Positions 34,007-44,189 are shown, counted from the first letter of the stretch. The stretch: 61,338 nucleotides of DNA from an uncultured Ruminococcus sp. (GCA_946494335.1 CAMMBV010000019.1:1-61338); one strand, 5' to 3'. Program-made: numbers and translations. The notes: generated by a model not told the origin, from the letters alone.

Positions 34007-35593
34007 TTACGCTCTTTTCTTTCTCGAGATTACCACAACCATGGTGACAGCGCCGGCCATCAGCAGTACGCCCAGGATGGTAAAGAGCATGGTACCTGTA
34101 CCACCGGTAACAGGCAGTGTAAAGCCTGCATCGTCAGAGCTGGTATTCTCCACATCAAAGGAAATCACATTATTGGATGCGGACACTGTACCCCGGATTT
34201 TAATGGTTCCGGCTGCTGCTGCACTGGAAGTATCATCAAGCACTCCATCCGGCTGCGCATCTGTCAGTGTGATGGTGATAGAACCAGAGGGCAGTACGTA
34301 GTTGTTGGGAGCCTTTGTCTCGGTAAGAGTATACGTTCCCACATCAAGGCCCTGGATCTGCAGACTTCCGCCTGCGGAAACTTCCAGCGTGGTATTCGAC
34401 GCATCCGGATCGTATTTGTACACGCCGTCTGTGGCTGTCTCTGTGAATTTTAATTCAGCCCCGTCTGCGTTTTTCAGTGTAAACTGTGCACCGGAAAGCG
34501 GATTGCCCTGCGCATTAACTTTATCCAGCTGAATTCCGTATGTATACACATCATATTCGGTCTCTAACTCATAGTCACCGTCTCCGTAAGGATCATTGTT
34601 AACCCCAAGGAAAGCTTTGTTGCCAAGTGCATCTGTTGTAAAAGCATCTTCATTTACAACCGCCTCATACGTAACGATGATGGTTGTACCTGCATTTTCT
34701 CTTACGTAAGCATCCGTAAAGTCAATCTGGAAAGTTTTCCCTGCCGGAGCGCTCACGGTATAATTATCAGCTGACACCTTATTCTCCTCAGCGATCGCAC
34801 CTTCATATACATTAATGGTGGCATCGCCGCTATATGTAAGTCCGTCACTTACTTTATCGCCGATATAGAAGGTTCGCCTCGTCGCATCTACAGGATAATC
34901 CGGCACTACAGTAGTAATCTTGTAAGTTATCGTATCGCCGATGGCTACTGTCTGATCTCCTGCATCTACAACTTCCTTCTCAGGGGGAGGCGTGGTGGAA
35001 CGTTTCATGGTAACGGTATCATTCTGAACCGTCCAGGTTCCGTCTGCTTCTGTCGGAATAACTTTTGCTGTGGCAGGCTGATAAATACTTACGCCGCCGC
35101 TGGCAATGAGAATGTACTCGCCCATCGCCATATCAGAAAATGTTACACTGTTTGCGTACGTTTCCCCCTGAGCGGCTGTCGTCTGCGTGCCTGCTGGAGT
35201 AAGGCTAATCGCCCCAGAGCGAATGGCAGCAGCCAGTTTTTCCAGGAAAACTGTTTGATCGTCAGCAGACATACGCTTAAACACATCCGCCACAGCATCC
35301 GGTCCCAACGTATCATTGATGTAGCTTGTAAAGCCGTTTGTTCTCATCCATGCTGCCACTGCACTGTTCCAGGTATACATGGGATAAGTGGGCTGTCCGG
35401 ATGTGTTATCTACATTCACGGTAATAATCTGATACGCCGAAACGCTGACCTGCCGTTCCGTATCCAGATTATTTACAGTAATGGTACCTGTATCCGTGCT
35501 GCTGAGAGCCAGAACCGGCACGCTCATGGAAAGCACCATCACCATCGCCAGGCATATAGCCAGGACTTTTGATAATTTGGATTTCTTCTTCAT
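34007..35593 (-). CDS. Major fimbrial shaft pilin, LPVTG-anchored
   Basis: The 528-residue protein has a signal peptide (MKKKSKLSKVLAICLAMVM, cleaved near LALS), an isopeptide-forming D1-like region, a D2 backbone domain (VVDAGDQTVAIGDTITYKI), a SpaA/Cna_B domain with the E-box (GTYTLTETKAPNNY), and LPVTGG, a hydrophobic helix and SRKKRA. This is the SpaA/SpaH-type shaft pilin. Located between tip adhesin and sortases, the common order in a pilus operon. Confidence 0.92.
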   Translation of the reverse strand: MKKKSKLSKVLAICLAMVMVLSMSVPVLALSSTDTGTITVNNLDTERQVSVSAYQIITVNVDNTSGQPTYPMYTWNSAVAAWMRTNGFTSYINDTLGPDAVADVFKRMSADDQTVFLEKLAAAIRSGAISLTPAGTQTTAAQGETYANSVTFSDMAMGEYILIASGGVSIYQPATAKVIPTEADGTWTVQNDTVTMKRSTTPPPEKEVVDAGDQTVAIGDTITYKITTVVPDYPVDATRRTFYIGDKVSDGLTYSGDATINVYEGAIAEENKVSADNYTVSAPAGKTFQIDFTDAYVRENAGTTIIVTYEAVVNEDAFTTDALGNKAFLGVNNDPYGDGDYELETEYDVYTYGIQLDKVNAQGNPLSGAQFTLKNADGAELKFTETATDGVYKYDPDASNTTLEVSAGGSLQIQGLDVGTYTLTETKAPNNYVLPSGSITITLTDAQPDGVLDDTSSAAAAGTIKIRGTVSASNNVISFDVENTSSDDAGFTLPVTGGTGTMLFTILGVLLMAGAVTMVVVISRKKRA

Positions 35594-35685
35594 CTTAAGA
35601 ATTTCCTCCTTTTCATTTTGATTTGTTGCTTTTATGGATATTTATTTTCAAGGGCGGGTGTCCCGCCCACATCCATCATTGGGGC

Positions 35686-38600
35686 TTACGCCATTCTTCT
35701 TTTTCTTCTGAGATACCAGAAGGTTCCCGCTGCTCCTGCCGCCATCAGAATTCCTCCGATCAGAAGGAACATGCGGATGCCGGTATTTCCGGCGAAGGGC
35801 AGTTCTCCCGGTCTGTAATTCACAATATAATAGCCGGAATCGCTGGTTCCGATGGCCACCGGTTTGCCAACCGCTGCATTTTCCAAAGGTGCAAAGGCTC
35901 CTTCATCCGCATCATAGGCTATGCGCCACTGACCTGTCGGTATGGTATAACCATCGGGAGCTTTTATCTCAGCCAGCCTGTACTCGCCGCTGACTGGCAG
36001 ATTTGTAAAGCTGACGCTTCCGTCGCTGCCGGAAGTTTTGACCGCTGTCAGTTCCCAGCAATCTGCATATTCGTACTCTGTATCGATTGCACCTGTTTCG
36101 GAGTTGGCCACATCGATCAGACTGCTGTCATGATCGTGGGACGAATCGCTGCAGGTGAGACGATAGATGGCAAAGGAGGCCCCGGAGAGTCTATTGCCGT
36201 CCATCCCATCCCGGTCTGTTTTTGTAAATGAAAAGCTGCCTACAACCTGGTTGGTAAATGCTGCCAGGTCCGTTCGGTCTTCGTCTGACTCAAATGGCGC
36301 TCCGGTATTGCTGTAAACAACATCTGCACTCAGCAGCCCTGTCGTTTCATCTGCAGTAACAGTTACTGTCACCACTGCACTGTGTGTATCATATTTAATG
36401 CCGTCTGCAACGGGGTTATCGGCTGAAACGCCCTGCGGCAGATTCTCTGTAATCGTAAAGGTATAGCTTCCTGCTGTCTTGAAAGTAATATCACCGAAGG
36501 TAAAACCAGCGGTTTTTCCGGTGCCGTCCCCTGTCACAGAGGCTGTATTATAGCTGTCAGCCACGGTGATACTGCCATCAGCAATGGCTGCCTCTGCCGC
36601 ATCATCCGGCGTCAGAGTAAATCCGTAGGCATCGCCGGCCGTCAGATTGCGTCCATCCAGCGTTTTCTGACCTTCCGGATTTATGGTCACATTGTTGCTG
36701 TATGTATTGGTGAATCCAACAGCTGCCGTACTGTTATGCGCAATTGTCCCTGACGCGGTATCTGTCGCGCCTTCGGCTCCGCCTGTCGTGACGGAAGGCG
36801 TAAATCCTGCAGGGATGTCTATTTCTTTTACCGTATAGGCAGTTCCCACCGGAAGATTTGTAATCGTCAGGCTTTCTCCATGCTTTAACGTTACCTGGGC
36901 TTTTCCATCGGTAAATGTGATGGTTCCCTGGCTTCCGTCTCCTGTGGAAGTCGCAAAGGTTCCGTTTAGAGCAGCTCCGGTGAGATCTTTCAGCTCAACC
37001 TCAAAAGCAAAGGATGTATCAGCGGGAGCGTTTTCACCGGTTACCGTTTTGCTGATCTGCAGACTTCCCACACGCTGGTCACGTACGCGTACGGTCACTG
37101 TTCCGGAAAACAGATTGACCAGATCAGGATCCCCTTCATCATTGATCAGATCCTGTTTCGGCGAGGATGTTTCGCTTGTGTGCTGTTCATCCATGCATTG
37201 ATGGATTTCCAGTTTGGACCAGTTCTCTTCCACCTCAAAGTAGGAAACGCCGTCTGAGGTCAGCGGCCCGTAATCCAGCACCTGATTCGCATTGTTATAC
37301 TGCAGGTGAAGCGCCTCCCCTGAAGGTCCGCTCCAGTTCATATTTCCGCTGTATTCTCCCTCTGAAGTATACAAAGTGGCCTTTATATCATGAAGGGTTG
37401 CATCGATATCATCATCCGCCGCAAACTGCACCATACTGCGGACAATAGATCCTACGCCTCTTCGAACCGATACAGCGTCTTCCGCCGAGCCTGCATCTGC
37501 GTAAATGCCTGAATTATCTACTACGACGGGTACAGCGGTACCGTTGACCAGATAGCCTGACGGCGCCTGTGTCTCTATCAGATAGTAGGTTCCCAGGGGA
37601 ATCCTGCTGAACATGGCCCCTCCATCCAGAGGAAGCGGAGATTCCATATCGCTGGTGCTCTGTGTCATAACCGGCTGGGCATTTCCTGCAATTGTATAGG
37701 AGCCGTCGCTGTCTACGGTCACATCATCTGCATCATATAAAGCAAAGGTTGCCGATCCATTGGTCTGGGCTGAGACAGGATTTCCTTCTTCATCCAGCTT
37801 CTGGACATAGAGATTATTCTGCACATTGGCCACATAAAGACTGACGGAAAATACCCGGTCAAATTCATCCGAGGCTACCTGCCACGTATTGCCTGCGGTC
37901 GCCCCCGCAACGGAAGATGCACTGGTATAATAATATGCCACCGTATACAGAGCATCCTGCTGCTGCCCGCTGGCCAGCATATAATAGTATTTTGTAACGT
38001 CTCCCGGCAGATTTTCTATGTTTACTTCATATGCACCGCTGGCTGTAATGGAAAATTCATAGGGATTTGCCTGTGCCGCTTCTATTACCCCTGCCATGGT
38101 ACTTCCACTATCAGAGACGTTCCATCCGTTCTCCGGATCTCCGCTGACCGCTTTCCAGCTTCCATCCTCCTGCTTTTGCAGTACAACCGCAAACATCTTG
38201 CCGCCCTGATCCAGGTTTGCAGTACGGTTTCCTTCTGCCGATGTGACAGTCGCATCGGACTGGGCTGTTACTTTTGAACTGGCGTAGGAACCGGTCTCCC
38301 ATTCATTGGATGAAAGCACCACAACATTTCCATTATGCGCTTCATAGAAACGAAGATTCATATCGCCAGCGCTTCTGTAGCCGGAAGGCGTTTTCGTCTC
38401 CCTTAAAACCATATACTCAATGCCCCTGTTGTACAGGTCATTCAGACTGATAATCATGCCCTGATCATCTACAAAGATCAGTTCTCCATCCGCATCCGTC
38501 GTACCGCTGCAGATCGGAGCAGCGCCCTGGGCGACTTCATAATCCGCTTCTGTTTGATACAGAGAAAACTCAGCTCCCGCAATATGATTGCCGGCCTGGT

Positions 38601-40401
38601 CCACTTTGATGACCCCACTTTCCGGAACCGTTACCAGGTTGAATTTCAGATACATATTGGAATCTGTATTTCCCCGTTCCAGATAGAAAAAGTTTAATGT
38701 GTGATACGTGTTATCCGCAAAGGTGTTTCCGATCCAGGTTGTACTGCTTTCCCTTCCCGCCTGCTGATACATACTTCGCAGCGTACCGGTTTGACTTCCA
38801 TTGACTTTAATGATTCCTGTGCTGAAATCAATGCTCAGGGAAGCCGCATTATGAATTCCTCCCAGATCAGCCACGAGAACATCATCGATGAATACCCATA
38901 CGTCGTCATCCCCGCTGAAATCATACGTTACTACATCACCGTTTTCTTCCGTGTGGCCGCCGTACTGCTGTACAAAACGCGTTGTCATGGTCAGTCCGAA
39001 ATAGTGATTAATGATCGCATTGGTAGAAGTTAAATCATTTTTCTGTGTGATTCCATTCCCTCTTGTATCATCAAATACCTGTGCCCCTGTATTGAAGGGG
39101 AAAAACTGTCCCGGCGGAGACTGTCCGCCTTGTTCTACCCCCCATGTATTGTACAGGGTAAAGCTGCTGGAGCTTTTATCCAGCTCCGCAAAATTTTGCT
39201 TACTGTTATAATAGAAATAGCCGTCACTGTCTACCTGCAGCAATCCTGTTGCGTCCGGATAGGAAGCTTTTCCATCATGACTGACTGCCGGGTCAAAAAG
39301 ATAAGCAAGCGATCCTCCATTCAGCCTGCTGCTCAAAGTAGGATATCCGTCCGTCAGAGTCGAACTGACAATTCCGGTACGGACAGCGCTGCTTTTTGTC
39401 CATTGATTAACAGTAGTTGTGTTCAAATTGTTTTCGCTTGTATTGGTACTTTCTCCCATACCAGCGCCGAATTTCAACACTTCGCCGCTGTTGATCCCTC
39501 TGTTTTCAAAATCATATGGATTACTCTGATCGCTGGCGTCCTGCGTGTTCAGCCAGTAGTCAAACACGTTTATCGTAGTGCCGCGGGGGGATACCCCTTC
39601 CACCTTATTGGCATTCAGATTGGGCTGGCTCGCATAGGTCATGGCTCCGCCCAGCTGCACCGTCACACTCAGCTCCTGCACACCTTCCGCCAGAGCATAT
39701 CCTTCCGGAAGACCGGCTGTAAACACATGATCACCTGACCAGATCCCCTCTTCCGGCATGGAAGACAGATCCCAGGCAAGGTCCAGAGCGGCTTCTCCTG
39801 TCTGCGCTGCTTCTGTTCCCTGTGTATCTGAGGTCTTCGTTTCCGCCGTAATCTGCTTTGGCAGCATTTCCAGCAGCAGATCCTGTGTCAGTGGATTCTC
39901 CTCACTGGCGCCCGGCAGGCCCAGACCCCAGCCGCCGTCCATTTCCTGGAGCATTTCTTCTTCATCCACCCAGGCCCAGGAAGTGATCTGTACCGCAGTT
40001 TCAGCCGACTGGCCGTCCGCGTCATTGTTTTCATCCTCTGTGGGGACAGTATTCCCATCACCATCTACGTTCCCATTACAGATATCGCAGACATATGTAC
40101 AGGGACTTTCCTGTGCCGCTTCTTTATAACCACAGGTTTCATCATGGACATGCTGACAGTTCAGTATCTGTTCCCCGTTTTCATCAGTGGTATAACAGTC
40201 TTCTGTATGCTCATGGGTACATGGACTTGACTCTGTCGCTTCTGCATAACCACAGTCCGCCGTATGTTCCGGATGATGCTCACACAGACCGTCCGCTGTT
40301 TTTTGCTGGTTCATATCCGCCATTACGTAGGAACCGCAGGTCGTACCGACCATGAGCAATATGAGCATGACTGCAAGGATCCGTCTTCTTCTCCTTTGCA
40401 C
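35686..40401 (-). CDS. Large pilus tip adhesin with fibro-slime and FctA-type domains
   Basis: The 1571-residue protein starts at a GTG behind GGAGGAG. After the signal peptide comes a Cys/His-rich tandem region (motifs like CTHEHTEDC and CQHVHDETCGY, about 35-108). Then a fibro-slime/PA14-like domain with VTYDFSGDDDVWVFIDD (about 400-560), SpaA-like prealbumin domains (IKVDQAGNHIAGAEFSLY; LYVQKLDEEGNPV), an FctA-like domain (about 1220-1390, NPEGQKTLDGRNLTAGDAY), a last SpaA domain and LPFAGN, a hydrophobic helix and LRRKRRMA. LPFAG deviates from LPXTG. The protein is first in the pilus operon and probably binds host or dietary glycans. Confidence 0.88.
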   Translation of the reverse strand: MQRRRRRILAVMLILLMVGTTCGSYVMADMNQQKTADGLCEHHPEHTADCGYAEATESSPCTHEHTEDCYTTDENGEQILNCQHVHDETCGYKEAAQESPCTYVCDICNGNVDGDGNTVPTEDENNDADGQSAETAVQITSWAWVDEEEMLQEMDGGWGLGLPGASEENPLTQDLLLEMLPKQITAETKTSDTQGTEAAQTGEAALDLAWDLSSMPEEGIWSGDHVFTAGLPEGYALAEGVQELSVTVQLGGAMTYASQPNLNANKVEGVSPRGTTINVFDYWLNTQDASDQSNPYDFENRGINSGEVLKFGAGMGESTNTSENNLNTTTVNQWTKSSAVRTGIVSSTLTDGYPTLSSRLNGGSLAYLFDPAVSHDGKASYPDATGLLQVDSDGYFYYNSKQNFAELDKSSSSFTLYNTWGVEQGGQSPPGQFFPFNTGAQVFDDTRGNGITQKNDLTSTNAIINHYFGLTMTTRFVQQYGGHTEENGDVVTYDFSGDDDVWVFIDDVLVADLGGIHNAASLSIDFSTGIIKVNGSQTGTLRSMYQQAGRESSTTWIGNTFADNTYHTLNFFYLERGNTDSNMYLKFNLVTVPESGVIKVDQAGNHIAGAEFSLYQTEADYEVAQGAAPICSGTTDADGELIFVDDQGMIISLNDLYNRGIEYMVLRETKTPSGYRSAGDMNLRFYEAHNGNVVVLSSNEWETGSYASSKVTAQSDATVTSAEGNRTANLDQGGKMFAVVLQKQEDGSWKAVSGDPENGWNVSDSGSTMAGVIEAAQANPYEFSITASGAYEVNIENLPGDVTKYYYMLASGQQQDALYTVAYYYTSASSVAGATAGNTWQVASDEFDRVFSVSLYVANVQNNLYVQKLDEEGNPVSAQTNGSATFALYDADDVTVDSDGSYTIAGNAQPVMTQSTSDMESPLPLDGGAMFSRIPLGTYYLIETQAPSGYLVNGTAVPVVVDNSGIYADAGSAEDAVSVRRGVGSIVRSMVQFAADDDIDATLHDIKATLYTSEGEYSGNMNWSGPSGEALHLQYNNANQVLDYGPLTSDGVSYFEVEENWSKLEIHQCMDEQHTSETSSPKQDLINDEGDPDLVNLFSGTVTVRVRDQRVGSLQISKTVTGENAPADTSFAFEVELKDLTGAALNGTFATSTGDGSQGTITFTDGKAQVTLKHGESLTITNLPVGTAYTVKEIDIPAGFTPSVTTGGAEGATDTASGTIAHNSTAAVGFTNTYSNNVTINPEGQKTLDGRNLTAGDAYGFTLTPDDAAEAAIADGSITVADSYNTASVTGDGTGKTAGFTFGDITFKTAGSYTFTITENLPQGVSADNPVADGIKYDTHSAVVTVTVTADETTGLLSADVVYSNTGAPFESDEDRTDLAAFTNQVVGSFSFTKTDRDGMDGNRLSGASFAIYRLTCSDSSHDHDSSLIDVANSETGAIDTEYEYADCWELTAVKTSGSDGSVSFTNLPVSGEYRLAEIKAPDGYTIPTGQWRIAYDADEGAFAPLENAAVGKPVAIGTSDSGYYIVNYRPGELPFAGNTGIRMFLLIGGILMAAGAAGTFWYLRRKRRMA

Positions 40402-40429
40402 CTTTTCACTCCTCCTTTACGCATTTCAT

Positions 40430-40455
40430 GCGCTTAAGCGCTTGCATTTATTATA
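40430..40455 (-). promoter_or_regulatory. Pilus operon -10 element and cre-like palindrome
   Basis: Minus-strand TATAAT (40450-40455) has no clear -35. Just downstream is GCGCTTAAGCGC (40430-40441), a perfect 12-base palindrome inside TGCAAGCGCTTAAGCGCA, similar to LacI/CcpA-type operators. This suggests control by carbon source through an activator or repressor. Confidence 0.45.
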
Positions 40456-40514
40456 TGGTATTTGAAGGAATTTTTTATGTGCAGTAGGAATAACCCGAAA
40501 ACACTGAATAAAAT

Positions 40515-40556
40515 ACAAAAAAAATACTGCAAAACAGCAATTTTGGTTTTGCAGTA
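40515..40556 (-). terminator. Terminator after the UroD-like gene
   Basis: TACTGCAAAAC / GTTTTGCAGTA perfect 11-base stem followed by a run of eight T on the minus strand. It insulates the pilus operon from the gene upstream. Confidence 0.85.
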
Positions 40557-40656
40557 CTTCCTTATATAATGTCTTTTTTCGTTTTGTAATATATTTTGAT
40601 TTTTTCCTACAGAATCAAGGTCCGGCAGATACGGATTTAAATATTTATATTCTTTT

Positions 40657-41880
40657 TTATCCGATCACTTTTCGCATGATCTGAGACCACTGTGTCAGCC
40701 TCTGGGGTTGGTAGCAGATGGTGGAAATATCTTTCAGCGTAAATTCCACCGGGCAATTGTATTTCAATGCCGCATGCAGCCGTGTTTTCAAATCTGCCTC
40801 CACTGTCTCGGGATTCCAGCTGGGAGCGGCGATGAGAGCAGGCGCCGGTTTATTGGAATAAACGTATTTTCCTTCCATTGCCTCCGCCATTTTCTCAAAA
40901 TCCTTCACCCAGGCGCTGACCGATATCTTATGAATGCCTCTGATTTTCTTTACGTATTCCATCCGGTCGTCAAGCGGCTCGCAGCATCCGTAATATCCCA
41001 GTCCAAATTTGTCATACCATTCGCTGGCGTACTGAAATTCAAACTCATCATGCATTTCCGGAGATACCGTGTACAGAATCTGCGCCATGCCATAAGTCCA
41101 CACATCCTTCAGTTCCGGTTTTTCCGGATTTTCCGGCAGCAAATCCGTCCATGCTCCGGTACAGTGCACCACCTGCTGCTGACGCATCAGGCAGTCCATG
41201 TCTTTTAATTTATTGATGGTGGCCAGATGTACATCAATGGTTCGCCGCATCAGCGCGTGTACCCAGTCTTCGTCAAACAGCATTTTGTCATAAAGCGTAT
41301 CAATATCTGACCATTCCATAAAGTGATCCCAGGGGCGGTATTCATACTCCGGTCCATCCATGATAACCTTCAGAATATCTCCCACAGCCTCATTGGCCAT
41401 CTCCTCCCTCCGGTTGGTTTCTTCCTCATCCAGATAGAAATCAGGTACCTTTATTTTTTCAATATCGTCCCAGTTCTGCAGCTGACTGACATAGGAGTGA
41501 GCCTCCACCACATTGCCGTCGTCTCTTGTCAGCTTCTCCTCAATGATGTCCAGTCCGAAATTGAGTCCCCGAATTACCTTTGGGACATAGAGGAACGGTT
41601 CATATACCCAGTCATCCTGTATATGCTTGTTCCGGTACAAAAGCTGTCTCAGTGTGGTTTCCATCTCCCGGTAAAAGGGGTCTTCACATTTAAGAGTCAG
41701 CTCATCGTCAATGTTCATTTCATTCCATGGAAATTCCCCCATCAGGAACATGGGCTTGTCTGTTTGCCTGGCATTCAGATGATACCACTGCTGCTTTTTC
41801 TCCTTCTGAATAGGCAGCTGGGACAGCTCCGCCAGCTGATCCGCCAGTTTTCTCAATACCTGAATATCGTTTTTCAGCAT
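40657..41880 (-). CDS. UroD-like (uroporphyrinogen decarboxylase superfamily) protein
   Basis: Start at 41880 is set by AGGAGGAAAAAAG; the frame continues to 42009 without site. The 407-residue product shows features of the cobalamin-linked UroD-like proteins of Lachnospiraceae: YGCCEPLDDRMEYVKKI, HKISVSAWVKDFEKMAEAM and YVYSNKPAPAL. These resemble MtaA-type methyltransferases rather than true haem enzymes. An AraC regulator lies upstream on the same strand, suggesting an inducible substrate such as a methylated or methoxylated compound. Function not certain. Confidence 0.65.
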   Translation of the reverse strand: MLKNDIQVLRKLADQLAELSQLPIQKEKKQQWYHLNARQTDKPMFLMGEFPWNEMNIDDELTLKCEDPFYREMETTLRQLLYRNKHIQDDWVYEPFLYVPKVIRGLNFGLDIIEEKLTRDDGNVVEAHSYVSQLQNWDDIEKIKVPDFYLDEEETNRREEMANEAVGDILKVIMDGPEYEYRPWDHFMEWSDIDTLYDKMLFDEDWVHALMRRTIDVHLATINKLKDMDCLMRQQQVVHCTGAWTDLLPENPEKPELKDVWTYGMAQILYTVSPEMHDEFEFQYASEWYDKFGLGYYGCCEPLDDRMEYVKKIRGIHKISVSAWVKDFEKMAEAMEGKYVYSNKPAPALIAAPSWNPETVEADLKTRLHAALKYNCPVEFTLKDISTICYQPQRLTQWSQIMRKVIG

Positions 41881-41988
41881 CTTTTTTCCTCCTGTATCAT
41901 GTAACGTCTCCTGTTCATGAGACAAGCATAGCACAGAATAAAAAGGAAGTGTTAGGACACCGGAAAGGAAAACTTGGACAAAACGCAG

Positions 41989-42030
41989 ATTAACCGAAGT
42001 CAGCTGCATGATTTGCTGATTTCGGTTAAT
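41989..42030. terminator. Hairpin at the end of the AraC gene
   Basis: ATTAACCGAAGTCAGC and GCTGATTTCGGTTAAT, a 16-base stem with one mismatch. It overlaps the AraC stop codon. The T-run is better on the plus strand, so it may attenuate rather than fully stop transcription into the UroD-like gene. Confidence 0.5.
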
Positions 42031-42934
42031 TTTTAAAGTATCTGGGCGAATACCCCATTATTTTTTTAAAAAGGCGGCTGTAATACGCCGGATCCAGGTA
42101 GCCTGCTCGCAAAGCTGCCTCCGACACATTCATTCCGTCTTTCTGCATATATTCCAGCGATTTCAGAATTCTCAGCCGGTTCAGATATTCTGTCGGCGTC
42201 AGCCCCGTCACATCTTTAAAAACCGCACGAAAATACCCCACGCTCCAGCATGCCTCTTCTGCAATCCGATGGACATCCAGCTCCTTTGTCAGATTTTCTT
42301 CCATATAAGACAGAATCTCATATATTTTTTCCTTTTTGCTGTCTTTATAATGACTGATCTGTTCCGCCTTTCTCTTTTGATTTCTTCTAAATTTAATCAG
42401 AATCATCTGCAGACACGCTGCTTTCATCACAGCCATATCCTCCTGGGGATTCTCCTGTTCCTCCATCATACTGTTCAGCAAAAACTCGATATCTTTTCGT
42501 TCTTTCATATTCAGATGAAGAATCCCCTGACGGTCCAGACGGCTCTGCCGGGAATGACTGCCGCTGTCTTTTTTCTGAAGACACATCTGCCGCATCAGTT
42601 TTTGGCATTCTCCTCCCAGCTTCTCCGGATAGAACTGGCAGTTGATCAATTCTATGGGAGCCTGAATTTCATAACCGTGCTCTTCTTCCGGTTCAATTAA
42701 AAAAACATCTCCCGGTATCAGAGGCACTTCAATCCCTCTGTATACGTGAACACAGTAACCCCTGGTAATCAGCGCAAACTCCTGAAATTTATGCCGGTGA
42801 GGCTTCACTGATATCATATGATTCCATACGGTTACCGCAATGGGCGTATCATCCTGAGCCGGAAAATCCAGATATCCGTCATGGCATGGCACCATCCATC
42901 CGTTTTCATCCCGCAGATTCATGTTTTCCTCCAT
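42026..42934 (-). CDS. AraC-family transcriptional regulator
   Basis: A 302-residue protein with an N-terminal cupin (KPHRHKFQEFALITRGYC, then PLIPGDVFLIEPEEEH) and two C-terminal HTH units (LDVHRIAEEACWSVGYFR; MNVSEAALRAGYLDPAYYSRLF). It is 145 bases before the UroD-like gene and is likely to be its activator. The His in the cupin resembles sugar-binding members. Confidence 0.9.
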   Translation of the reverse strand: MEENMNLRDENGWMVPCHDGYLDFPAQDDTPIAVTVWNHMISVKPHRHKFQEFALITRGYCVHVYRGIEVPLIPGDVFLIEPEEEHGYEIQAPIELINCQFYPEKLGGECQKLMRQMCLQKKDSGSHSRQSRLDRQGILHLNMKERKDIEFLLNSMMEEQENPQEDMAVMKAACLQMILIKFRRNQKRKAEQISHYKDSKKEKIYEILSYMEENLTKELDVHRIAEEACWSVGYFRAVFKDVTGLTPTEYLNRLRILKSLEYMQKDGMNVSEAALRAGYLDPAYYSRLFKKIMGYSPRYFKN

Positions 42935-42975
42935 AATCAGACTGTCAATGGTTTCGCAATAAGATAAGTATTGAT

Positions 42976-43986
42976 TTATGATGCTTTTTCCAACATATCA
43001 TGTATATAAGTCCGCAGTCCTTCCTCTGTATCAATACCATATTTTTTATTTACTGCCACGTAATATTTCATGATACGTTCTTTAGACAAAAGTTCACTCG
43101 AAGGGATACTGTCTCCATATCCTTTCCTGGACTCCCTCCATGGAGTTTCATTATGTGTAATACGTTCCAGTACTTTTCCGCTGTATACACCAAAAGTATT
43201 TGCAACAAGGTCAATTACTCTCTTTTCATCATCTGTAAGTGCATCTGCCGTTCCTTCCAGCAGCGCAAAGCGGGCATCATCAATAGGATTATATTTAAAA
43301 TCCCGAAACAAATCATATACCTCCGGATAAACAGGTCCGTGAATCCATGCTCTGCAGTCCTCGTGAAAAACCGGCTTCCCATATAAAGCGGAATAAATCC
43401 CCTGGATAAAGTAAAGAATCTTTTGCAGCATAAGCGGAGTCACTTCCTCAAGTCTCTCAAACACATAAGATATTACCCTGAGCATTTTTTCCGATACCGA
43501 GAAAAGACTCTCCAGACTGTCAGCCGCCGCCATAGCCTTTTTATATGCCGCATTCGTTATTTTTTCCCGATTTTCTGTGAGTTTTTGCTTCATATATGCC
43601 GGTGATGTAAGCGCTTCCTTTATAACATTCGAATATTCCCTAGACGGTATCTGCCCATCTAGGTATCTTGGGATTGTCACCTCTCCAAATCCAAGAGACA
43701 GAGACAGAGGAGCTTTTCCAATCCTGTAAATTTTCATAAGATTTTCAATATCCTCAATGGACACGAGCCCTTCCTTTGTTCTGTATTGCTCATCAATCTC
43801 CTGAATATTCTTATCGATAAGGCCTGGAATACTCATTTCCATGCCGCACTCTGCACAGACAGCTGTTGTAATTCCAAATGTATATTCTTTTTCTTTTATC
43901 CTCTTTACAATGTTCTGTTTCTGTAAAAAATATTCCGTTTCTTTTCTGCATTCTATGCAAAAATCTTTTCTGCTCATTTCTGGCAT
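42976..43986 (-). CDS. MqsA-like zinc/HTH protein with C-terminal Panacea (DUF4065) domain
   Basis: Start at 43986 with GAGGTGG, giving 336 residues. The N-terminus has a zinc finger (CIECRKETEY ... CAECGMEM), then an MqsA/XRE-type HTH (EDIENLMKIYRIGKAPLSL), and residues about 195-310 form the Panacea domain (PLMLQKILYFIQGIYSALYG, WIHGPVYPEVYDLFRDF). Panacea domains are promiscuous antitoxin parts. No toxin-sized gene is adjacent on the same strand (neighbours are AraC and YkvI-like), so it is an orphan antitoxin or a phage-type regulator. Somewhat AT-rich. Confidence 0.8.
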   Translation of the reverse strand: MPEMSRKDFCIECRKETEYFLQKQNIVKRIKEKEYTFGITTAVCAECGMEMSIPGLIDKNIQEIDEQYRTKEGLVSIEDIENLMKIYRIGKAPLSLSLGFGEVTIPRYLDGQIPSREYSNVIKEALTSPAYMKQKLTENREKITNAAYKKAMAAADSLESLFSVSEKMLRVISYVFERLEEVTPLMLQKILYFIQGIYSALYGKPVFHEDCRAWIHGPVYPEVYDLFRDFKYNPIDDARFALLEGTADALTDDEKRVIDLVANTFGVYSGKVLERITHNETPWRESRKGYGDSIPSSELLSKERIMKYYVAVNKKYGIDTEEGLRTYIHDMLEKAS

Positions 43987-44134
43987 AATGACCACCTCAG
44001 TTTTCCCTACTATACCCTCCGCATAGTATATGATGTGTTTTAAAGATTTTTCTATCATAATTGTATGCGGATGATTGTATTTTGTCAATATGCAATCATT
44101 AATATAATTCATCTTGAAACAGATTGCACAACGT

Positions 44135-44168
44135 AAAACAGGGGTCTGGTATTAACCAATGACCCCTG
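44135..44168 (-). terminator. Terminator of the etf-dehydrogenase-ykvI operon
   Basis: CAGGGGTC...GACCCCTG with an inner TGGT / ACCA stem, followed by TTTT on the minus strand, about 20 bases past the YkvI-like stop. Confidence 0.75.
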
Positions 44169-44189
44169 CATACAAACCTACTAATTTAT

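Noticed and set aside
35686-40401. Tandem repeats in the tip adhesin as possible CRISPR-like array
   Set aside because: The repeats are protein-coding Cys/His and Thr/Ser units, without constant spacing at DNA level. No CRISPR array is seen in the window.
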